DNA from: Acephala macrosclerotiorum
Lineage: Eukaryota > Ascomycota > Leotiomycetes > Helotiales > Mollisiaceae
DNA length: 64,000 nucleotides
Direction: 5' to 3'
Assembly (NCBI GenBank): GCA_014904845.1
Contig: MU119286.1
Span: 1-64,000 of the forward strand
This document shows positions 57,001 to 64,000 of this stretch, piece by piece. The notes below the pieces were generated by a model that saw only the letters and a list, made by a program, of their open reading frames with translations, had not been told where the DNA came from and made no database searches. The translations under genes were made by a program, and so were the position numbers. Positions within the stretch are counted from its first letter, which is position 1. Every line of letters starts with the position of its first letter.

Positions 57001-59539
57001 TGAAGTGGACATGGTCGAAGCTCTTGTCGCCCATCTCGTTCGACAAGGAACATATGGAAATGAGGATATCGCCGTTCTCACACCTTATCTCGGACAACTA
57101 CAAAAGATCAGAAAGCGTCTAGCAAGCACATTTGCAATTGTTGTAGGCGACAGGGACATTGAAGACCTCGAAGCTGAAGGTTTAGAAGACTCTACAGAAA
57201 ATAACGAGGAACAACAAACGCAGAAGTCAACCCTACTCAGCGCTTTACGCGTTGCCACTGTCGACAACTTCCAAGGCGAGGAAGCGAAGGTGATTGTTAT
57301 TTCTCTGGTTCGAAGCAACGAAGAACGAAAGTGCGGGTTTTTGAAGACCTCAAACCGGATCAACGTGTTGCTCAGTAGAGCCCGTCATGGCATGTTCGTT
57401 ATTGGGAACTCAGACACGGCCAGCGCCGTCCCGATGTGGTCACAAGTCATCTCAATCCTCGAAAAGTCTGGGAACATTGGCCCAACACTCTCCTTATGCT
57501 GTGCCAGACATCAAGACACCCCGATCGAGGTCTCGACTCCTGACGACTTTGCTCGATTCTCCCCAGAAGGTGGCTGTGATACGAGATGCGCGTCCAGATT
57601 ACGCTGTGGGCATGCTTGCTTGAATATGTGTCACTCGGACACACTTCATAACGCTGTCCATTGTCTAGAACGCTGTCAGCGAAGCAAGCCAGGGTGTGAC
57701 CACGCCTGCCCGAAAGATTGTGGGGATCGATGCGACGAGAAATGCCAAGTCGTGGTCTACAAGATCGCTTTGCCTTGTGGACATATTGCAGAACGATTGA
57801 AGTGTCACGAAGCACAAGCGCCGGAGACTGTCCAATGCCGCGTCCAAGTCCAGCATACTATGCCGCACTGCAATCATCAAGTCAAGGTTTCTTGCTACCA
57901 GCTACCTCTGGAACCCGATCATTCTTGCTCTGCAAAGTGTGGAGCCTTGCTACCTTGTGGACATACTTGCCTTTCTCACTGCTACGAATGCAACGTCAGA
58001 GTCGATGGCCGCATCGTCGAGAGAACACATCTCCCGTGCAAGACTCCTTGTTCTAGGCCATATTCGACGTGCAGACACAATTGCCAAGCTCCTTGCCACG
58101 AAGGGAGCGAATGTCCGCTATGTTCACAACCTTGCGAAATCAGCTGCGCTCACTCAAAATGTATGAGGAGATGCCATGAGCCTTGCGTGCCTTGCGCTGA
58201 AGATTGCTCTTGGTCTTGTCCACATCACGGGAAGTGTGCTTCGCCTTGCGCAGTACCTTGCGACCTTCTACCCTGCTCCAAACGCTGTTCAACCCTTCTG
58301 AGTTGCGGACATCAATGTCCCTCTACTTGCGGAGAGACCTGCCCAGATACGCGATACTGCCAAGTCTGTGCTAAGGCATCCATCAAGACCATGGTCGTTG
58401 ACTACATTATGTCATCTACTTACGAAGAGATTGATTTAGATGAGAGTCCTTGTATCATCCCATCCTGCGGTCATATTCTCACCTTGGAGAGCATGGATGG
58501 CCACATGAGCATGTCGGATTTCTATACGTCTGATGAAACAGGATCCTTTGTTGAATTGACCAAGAACTCTGAGCCCTTTTCTGCCTCGTCTTTGAAGAAC
58601 TGCCCACAATGTCGTGGTCCTCTACGCAACATCAATCGTTACAGCCGCATTGTTCGAAGAGCCCTAATTGATGAGTCAACGAAGAAGTTCATTGTTTGGG
58701 CCAATGCAGGCTTCATCCCACTTGTTGCCAAAATGGAAGAGATCGAAAAAGAAATGAGGGAGAATGGCCGAGAAGGAAAGAGTTCTCCAGTTTCAACCAT
58801 CAACATGTCTGAAACGATTGAATTGAAGGGCAGCCGTGACACCCAATTCACTCGAATCAGCCTACTCGTCCGAAATGTGGAAGAGTACAGAGCTATCCTT
58901 CGCCTTCGGCGAGACACTAAGCACTTCCTTATTCAAGTCGACGAGACGGAGCAACCCTTTGGTCGAATTCGGGATCTGGTCCTCGATGCACAGAGACACA
59001 GGGGTGTCAATGTCGATAATTCCGTAGAGCTCTCAGCTGGCGACATTCTTCAGACTCGAAACCGACTTTTGACCACGGTTTTGCTCATCCGCTGCGACTA
59101 CGCGATCCTTGTGAGCTTCCTCGATAATTACAAGAACGCAACTACAAATCATACAAATGCACCTCGCGCGATCAAGGTCGACTTCACTGGCAACCGAAAA
59201 GATTGCGATGCTCTGATCGCAGAGTCGAGAGTGAGAAGTCAGCCAGCAATCACAGTCGAAGGCCACCTTTACTGGGCTCGATTCCTCGCACTTGAGCATG
59301 GGCTGAAGGAATCTTCCGACAAGGTGAATGCCCTCCGAGGCATCGCAAGAGATCATCTTCAACAAGCCAAACAAGTCTGTGTAGCTCATGCCGGCCAAAC
59401 AAAGGGCATGATAAACGAAATCGAGGAGGTCGAAAAGATGCTCCGCGACTCGACCTTCTACATGCCAGTCACAAACGAGGAGAAAGCCGCCGTGTATGCC
59501 GCCATGGCAAGAGACTTCAGGGGTACAGGTCATTGGTAG
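54050..59539 (+). CDS. NFX1-type zinc-finger SF1 helicase (ZNFX1/Hrr1 family)
   Basis: A single 1829-codon frame. Residues 1-560 carry an N-terminal helical region. The split SF1/UPF1-like helicase core follows: Walker A GPPGTGKS at 580-587, CYTNHALDQLL, CEEAGEVLEAH near 843, GDHQQLRPQ near 869, EIQRRMHPSISELV near 918-931, VDNFQGEEAKVIV near 1071 and NVLLSRARHGMFV near 1105. Residues about 1160-1450 are an array of NFX1-type zinc fingers (repeated CGH-C-C units such as LPCGHTCLSHC and LLSCGHQCPSTC). A further Cys/His module (CIIPSCGH, NCPQCRGPL) and a helical C-terminus end it. Relatives include human ZNFX1 and S. pombe Hrr1, which acts with an RNA-dependent RNA polymerase in RNAi heterochromatin. 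A similar RNA-silencing or defence role is inference. The lack of introns over 5.5 kb is notable but the frame is clean. Confidence 0.92.
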   Translation: MIPRPDSKPSRHNSGVDLKKFFETGWELVERGDAETHQTIIIKLATENGLSMIKALADLMTDSMRESSIFQNRTLPFFQIISYPDVMSSLILETPLDCIYNFLFGPSGRRSVQVFRYAATAVASMIAQTSSSEIDLATKAITTTLAVLQRLIDGCQSAQVVEDFGPIVETISACMPEDTRLLSAQQSLVRIRRRLNLGQSLPVNVPAQSRTLVHDISFELDADLPGRLSTHGPRHDNDSENISQIRILPTAGEIISQRQEYLPSNRASTQHLSGIAGLLDKHFRLLREDTVGQVRDAVRVELSRLENPNRIGQTNQGKDVLRNVVHRNLRLLSLSVDKKKGLQILAGFDQPTVIREKSRRQREEWWQNTKRLQLDSFVCVVSASRRIVFFSVCEATVRHNSKDRRASEDSSSASRNPPSQSGNAPSLSQDSDQATVLLSVVEHNADDVEWIVGHLGARHKSRQSLVEFPGILLPSFQPTLKALQRMSRTLDVPFADIIAPNLHGTNADTSQLHNQPPEYARRPGFGLNLDCLTRGHPLTLKPGSEESFDFKTLGDRSTLDVAQQHAVVHALRTPLAAIQGPPGTGKSYTGVSILKALLNNRENAKLGPVICVCYTNHALDQLLEHLWQDGVKQIIRLGSRSKSEVLQKLNLHVVSKDIEPTKQEKHDKWQYNQGIASAIQEIENILYGLNNSSSWRNVRDYLQTQNPKHFKDLFKGSVDEEGFTEVKEGKKIRVVDAWLRNAPKKLTSNRPVTELQSVSLRETSSLERTALHRYWLENRSNELLDQLLSSLEELYDSKLKLDKCHQELDLRCLRQANIIGVTTSGLAKTIDVLGRVGAKVVLCEEAGEVLEAHTLTTFLPGLQHAILIGDHQQLRPQTNNYELQHDNPRGQKYSLDISLFERLVSPQPGHRKLPCVSLEIQRRMHPSISELVRVPLYPKLKDHPSVSQYPEVDGMRKRLYWLDHREKEDARSAQSVSMSRTNSFEVDMVEALVAHLVRQGTYGNEDIAVLTPYLGQLQKIRKRLASTFAIVVGDRDIEDLEAEGLEDSTENNEEQQTQKSTLLSALRVATVDNFQGEEAKVIVISLVRSNEERKCGFLKTSNRINVLLSRARHGMFVIGNSDTASAVPMWSQVISILEKSGNIGPTLSLCCARHQDTPIEVSTPDDFARFSPEGGCDTRCASRLRCGHACLNMCHSDTLHNAVHCLERCQRSKPGCDHACPKDCGDRCDEKCQVVVYKIALPCGHIAERLKCHEAQAPETVQCRVQVQHTMPHCNHQVKVSCYQLPLEPDHSCSAKCGALLPCGHTCLSHCYECNVRVDGRIVERTHLPCKTPCSRPYSTCRHNCQAPCHEGSECPLCSQPCEISCAHSKCMRRCHEPCVPCAEDCSWSCPHHGKCASPCAVPCDLLPCSKRCSTLLSCGHQCPSTCGETCPDTRYCQVCAKASIKTMVVDYIMSSTYEEIDLDESPCIIPSCGHILTLESMDGHMSMSDFYTSDETGSFVELTKNSEPFSASSLKNCPQCRGPLRNINRYSRIVRRALIDESTKKFIVWANAGFIPLVAKMEEIEKEMRENGREGKSSPVSTINMSETIELKGSRDTQFTRISLLVRNVEEYRAILRLRRDTKHFLIQVDETEQPFGRIRDLVLDAQRHRGVNVDNSVELSAGDILQTRNRLLTTVLLIRCDYAILVSFLDNYKNATTNHTNAPRAIKVDFTGNRKDCDALIAESRVRSQPAITVEGHLYWARFLALEHGLKESSDKVNALRGIARDHLQQAKQVCVAHAGQTKGMINEIEEVEKMLRDSTFYMPVTNEEKAAVYAAMARDFRGTGHW

Positions 59540-60997
59540 TAGGTGTTCTCCGAGTTCATTCTTCCTCATTCGGATTATTTCGGGATGCACGAGACATAAT
59601 TCAAGTCCCAAAATATACTTCCTCCTCATCATCCAGCCCCATTCCTCTTAAAACCCATCTTAAAGAAGTAATACTAAATCCGAGATTTCCCGCAGTTATT
59701 GTGTCAATGGACATCCGTTCACGGTTGGTGAGTGTGGCATGCCGATGCAGACTTCGACTTGTCCTCAGTGTGGTGAGACTGTGGGTGGGACAAATCATAC
59801 CGCTGCTGAGGGTGTGAGGCAAGCTGATGATTTGGAGAGAGAGTTTGGGAACTTGAGGGTTCGTTGATGTGTCTTTGGGTTTGGGATAGATTGGATGGAG
59901 TGGCCTTTTGCTGAAAGTTGCGCACGAGACGGTAGTTTGGAATTTGCAAAGTCTCATGATTGCTACATTGTTCAGTCTACTACATTCGCTCAGAGATTCC
60001 TCTTGGCGCGCGAAAAAGTCTGGAAACGAGTGTTTAGCTGACCACCATTCTTTGTCTGACTGCATGCCATTCGCTTTTATTTCCCTATCATCGTTTTCTT
60101 CGATTCTTGTGAGGCTCGACTGTGCGACTATGACTTGCATTCTGTTTCGGAAGTTCGATAACTTTCCTCCTGCTCCTGCATTTCTGACCCAGGCATGGAT
60201 GGATAATAGATGTCATCTGAACTCCAGCAATGCTGACAAAGTTCCTGCATGGGAAGGCATTGGGAAGATAGTACGGGGCCCCAAGTTGCCGCTTTTGAAT
60301 TGGCGATGCGGGACCAACCGATCATGCAGCCCCGGCGTTGGCAATCAATTATTGTCCGCTTATCAGATGAATCCTCCGAAGCTATGATACATACTTGGCG
60401 GACTTGGCATAGCCTATTCAAGCTTCACTCCGGGCAGGGTACCTTACATGCCTTCCGAATACGGCATAGTTATAAAGTTAAACGAATAACCTTATCGGCC
60501 AGCATTGACACCCCTCAATCAGGTACCCCTCAGATATTTCCCCTATCAAAGCCCCACGGTGACTACAAGAGGATCAAGAACCACAGCCATCCCTCAATGC
60601 CAAGATGAGGCAAGATCAAGTTGCCATATAAGGTCAGAATTACCGTTGCCAAGTGATTCGGGTACTTCCTTTACTGCCGTCCGAAGTCTTGGCCTCTGCC
60701 AATACGACTTACTTGATATTTGTGATTGCTTGATCCGCCTCGAGGTCTCTGCTAATCGCTGCATCGGAGTTCTCCTGAGTCGAGCTTCCTTGGTTGATGT
60801 CGCCAGGTTTTGGCATCTTGGCAATGGATTTGATCAATCAGGCAGGCCGTTTTGAGATGGTGTGCCCTTGTAGGACGTTGCTATCGATCGAATACGAAGG
60901 AAAAGAGTACTTATAGCCTCCAGAGTCACCCATAATCTTCTTGCTCAAGCGCTCATAGACAACTCTCAAGTCAAGTTCTCAGTTCAAAGGCCTCAAC
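59540..60997. other. Intergenic region, no supported gene
   Basis: Short overlapping frames on both strands (59533-60387, 60128-60855) have no family motif. The last few hundred bases are the upstream region of the deuterolysin gene. Confidence 0.5.
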
Positions 60998-62172
60998 ATG
61001 ATCTCCAATATTCTTCCTATCGTTGCTCTTGCTGGTACAGCAATGGCTGCCTGTCCACTTTCTGTTGAGATTGCTGGTGCAATTGATCATGTTGCTGAAG
61101 TCATAGTTACCAATATTAGCAACGAGACCCTCACTGTGTTCAAGGGCAACACTGTTCTCAGCCCTCACGCTACCAAAGATCTCCTGGTATTCGATGCAGG
61201 TATGATGAAATCCCCTAGCTAATTTCACATCATCTTAAGGTCTTCTAACGCCATACACAGCTGGCAATGCCCTCCCGTTCGAGGGCGCATACGTCAACTA
61301 CAAGCGCACTGGTCTCGCTGCTGATATGTTCCAAACCTTTCTACCCGGCGAGACAGTCACAGCTTCTGTCAACGCAGCCAAGACCTACAACCTTGCCGGT
61401 ATTGAAACTGCGGAAGTCAGTGCCATTCAAGGGTTCAAATATGTAACAGGAGCCACCGCCCCAACCACAATCAAGGGCCTGGAATTCTGTGAGAGCGTCA
61501 GCTCCAGCAGTGTAACCATAACTCCAGACCAAAGCACTGCTGCCAAGTAAGTCTCTCTGCCCCAATAGACAATTCAGAGCAGTGCTGACCCATCATGCTA
61601 GTGCGCTCATCTCCAAGCGTGAACCACCCACATCGTCCCGCATCAAGAAGCGCTCCGTAACCTACAACTCCTGCACCACCTCTCAAACCACGTCCCTCAA
61701 GACTAGCGTCGCTGACGCTATCTCCATGTCCGGAGTTGCCTACACCGCAGCCGCAACCGCCGCATACTACTTCACAACTTGGTTCAAGTCCACGTCAGAA
61801 GAAACCAAAGTCCGCACCATCTACAACGATGTCAAAGGCGTCCAAACCACCTCTCCCGCCATCTACTGCACCGACAAATATGGCGACTGCGCTGATGGCA
61901 GCGCATTACTCTACACCGTTCCAAGCGATAACACGATCGTGCCATGTCCCAGCAATGGATATTGGGATTTCCCGGAGTATGCGACTACTTGCGCCGACGA
62001 TGATTATGATAAGGCGGGTAGCATTTTACATGAGATGACGCATTTGTATGGGACGGATGATTATGCGTATGGACCGACTGCGGCGAAGCAGTTGAGTGCT
62101 GCGCAGGCAGCGGCTAATGCGGATACGTATGAGATGTATGCGGGGAGTGTGAGGTTGGGTGGGTGTAATTAG
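60998..62172 (+). CDS. Deuterolysin (M35 zinc metalloprotease), secreted
   Basis: Three exons (60998-61199, 61261-61546, 61602-62172) give 352 residues, the normal length for preprodeuterolysin; phases agree. Introns are 61 and 55 bp (GTATGA...ACAG and GTAAGT...CTAG). A signal peptide (MISNILPIVALAGTAMA) is followed by a propeptide ending at dibasic processing sites (SKRE and IKKRSVTYNSC). The mature enzyme has the zinc motif HEMTH at about residues 306-310 and the aspzincin motif GTDDYAYG at about 313-320, giving two His ligands, the catalytic Glu and the Asp ligand. Cysteines in NSCTTS, IYCTD, DCADG, PCPSNG, TTCADD and LGGCN fit the disulphide pattern. It should degrade extracellular basic proteins. 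Confidence 0.95.
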
Positions 62173-63620
62173 AGGGTCGAGAGTTAAAAAGTCAGGTTTG
62201 AAGGGAGTTGTTGGCTTGAAGGAAGGCGGGCCTGTGTGATGTTGGGTGTGTTTCAATTCTATCTTCTTCAAATTTCGTGCTGATATTGACGTTCTCTTTT
62301 TCTGTGCTCCCATATTAGCGTTTTTAGATTTGAAAGTATCCATGAAATGGCAACTCATGTAACTCCAAGCTTGCTTGTTGCCGTTCCTTACGCGAAGGGA
62401 ATATTGAAAGCAATGGAAAGTAATCCGGTATGAAATGGTGCTGCAATCACATCATTGCCCTACTCCTTTTTCATTCATATGTTCTAAAGTTTGTACGAGT
62501 GCCTAAGAGTTTTGTCGGCCAGATAGTCGAGCTCCCTAGGAAGCTGTATTGATCAAACTTTCACGCAATGTGAGAAACTTGGCCATCCACCCACGCAATA
62601 GATCAATGGCCTCAGGACATTTTGACTGCCAAATGTTGCAAGTATGGCCCCAAAATCAGTGGGGCTGCTGACAGATTTCCGATCATGAGCGCAAAGAGCA
62701 AGGAATGTTAAAGTTATTTATTGTCTTGCCCACCAAGGAGACAATCAAATACGGCGTGAGGAGGTAGCCTTTTGGTGGAAGATACCTTATTGAAAGAATG
62801 AAATGGCAACTTCAACTTCGGAGAGATAAGTCGCTGCCTGGTGGCATACCGGCGAGGCCCCACCGTTTTGGAAGCGAAGCCCCTGAGATAACCGAGTTGC
62901 TGGAGCCTAGCGAACCTTCTCCCCTGAAAGAAAGGTTTTGATCTCCCCACGAAGTAATACAACATAGCACCTTATCCCTCAAATGGGGTTCGATAGGGTC
63001 CAGCACCTTGCCTAAAGCTCGCAAATCGGCAGAATTTCTAAAATCATAACCCAGAGCTCGGAACTCAGATTCCTGCCGGATAGCTGAGCGAAAGAATAAG
63101 TATATGCATATTGAGGAAGTGAAGGGCAAAACAAAGGATAATAATACAAAAATGTTTAAAAGTAATCCAGATCTCTAGCAAAACATTTCCCTTTGATGGC
63201 AGAGAAAAAAGTTGCTTGAGATGCAACACGTGACAATGAGCTCATGTCAAAGATCATAGGTTGGCAGACAAATGAAGCCGTTTTTTGCAGGCAATAAGTA
63301 GGCAGCAGTATTTTAATAAAGATTCCTGGTCAACCTATACATCCAACCTATACAATATCAAACATTTCCTTTGCACTGCACAAGCCATGTCTCAGCCAGA
63401 AAGCTATTGCACGTTCAACACGTGACCAGGCTGTGATTAGGCAGCCGGTCTCGTCGACCTATTTAACCCAGCCCTCTTCCTCCAACTCACCACTCCTCTT
63501 CATCTTCTTCAACATTGAAATCAACAACCTCCACCTGTCACCACACAGCCAACCGAAGCACAGAACCCAGAACCATCGTAGATACCACACTTGCGCTAAT
63601 TGACAGCAAACGCCACCATC
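62173..63620. other. Intergenic region upstream of the VIT-domain gene
   Basis: Minus-strand frames at 62714-63129 (including FRALGYDFRNSADLRALG) are mildly protein-like but unassigned. A TATTTAA sequence at about 63461-63467, some 155 bp before the ATG, could serve as a TATA element for the following gene. Confidence 0.4.
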
Positions 63621-64000
63621 ATGAGCTGTCTTTGCGGTTGCTACTATCATGTAGCTTCCACTGACTATTACGTTCGCTATCAAAGGCACTATCTCCCACT
63701 CCTCAATTCCGAAGTACACAGCACGATCCTCTCAACAACCTCTAGAACAGTCCTCAGGCAGACCTTTACCAACCCCTCTACCACCGACGCCATCAAGGAA
63801 TGCATATACACTTTCCCACTTTATGATGGTGTTTCAGTTGTCAGCTTCACTTGTCGCATCGGCAAAAAGGTTCTCACAGGTCTCGTGAAGGAGAAATTCA
63901 AGGCTAAGGAGATCTTCGACCAAGCCGTGTCAAGAGGAGAAACAGCTGGTCTTCTTGAACAGACACTAGAGGCATCTGATGTCTTCAGCACGAAGCTCGG
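63621..64000 (+). CDS. VIT-domain (inter-alpha-trypsin-like) protein, 5' part
   Basis: An open frame from ATG 63621 runs 126 codons to the window edge without a stop. The start has a good CACCATCATGA context. The N-terminus MSCLCGCYY is followed by SEVHSTILSTTSRTVLRQTF and AIKECIYTFPLYDGVSVVSF, then VKEKFKAKEIFDQAV and GLLEQTLEASDVFSTKLG. This is the VIT domain, which in fungi is normally followed by a von Willebrand factor A domain; that part lies beyond the window. Function of fungal VIT-vWA proteins is largely unknown. Confidence 0.85.
   Translation, partial: MSCLCGCYYHVASTDYYVRYQRHYLPLLNSEVHSTILSTTSRTVLRQTFTNPSTTDAIKECIYTFPLYDGVSVVSFTCRIGKKVLTGLVKEKFKAKEIFDQAVSRGETAGLLEQTLEASDVFSTKL

Noticed and set aside
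1..64000. tRNA or rRNA genes
   Set aside because: I noticed no cloverleaf with conserved A and B boxes and no rRNA sequence, but a manual read can miss tRNAs; tRNAscan-SE would settle it.

Overview
The window looks like nuclear DNA of a filamentous ascomycete. The genes have short spliceosomal introns (about 45-100 bp, GT...AG). They belong to fungal families: deuterolysin, Clr5-ankyrin, fasciclin/GPI proteins, an NFX1-type helicase, MAL-like and carboxylate MFS transporters. Gene-bearing segments alternate with very AT-rich tracts of the kind left by repeat-induced point mutation (RIP). A leotiomycete-like genome is my guess from the gene set and is not proven by the sequence.

Layout. 1-11230 is an AT-rich tract without readable genes. 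It holds two inverted copies of one ~258-bp LTR-like repeat, one with normal base composition (3372-3629) and one saturated with C-to-T/G-to-A changes (8261-8519). 11.2-19.1 kb has a catabolic flavour: a decayed amidohydrolase of the 2-pyrone-4,6-dicarboxylate hydrolase type, a RIP-degraded pogo-like relic, a decayed carboxylate MFS transporter and an intact MAL-type sugar transporter. A Mutator-like MITE with a 9-bp target duplication follows at 19.65-20.1 kb. 20.6-30.5 kb is ordinary gene space: a Cys-rich single-pass membrane protein, a GPI-anchored fasciclin protein, a small secreted protein, an MPDU1/PQ-loop protein and a CorA-like membrane protein flanked by diverged repeats.

32.3-49.5 kb is a graveyard: a Tc1-like transposase with four in-frame stops, a phosphoesterase pseudogene, an O-methyltransferase relic and a pogo element with TA duplications and nine in-frame stops. 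A multicopper oxidase pseudogene appears as two collinear, complementary halves about 10.6 kb apart. Between those halves lie an intact Cys-rich/TM gene and a large Clr5-ankyrin gene with one in-frame TAA. 49.5-64 kb is better preserved: a hypothetical protein, an atypical SDR, a 1829-residue NFX1-type SF1 helicase (ZNFX1/Hrr1 family), a deuterolysin and the start of a VIT-domain protein.

The unifying theme is genome defence. Many nonsense codons here are Gln-to-stop or Trp-to-stop, as expected from C-to-T change on one strand or the other, in the transposons and also in several single-copy-looking genes beside them. All exon models were made by eye from splice sites and reading-frame continuity; no database search was run.
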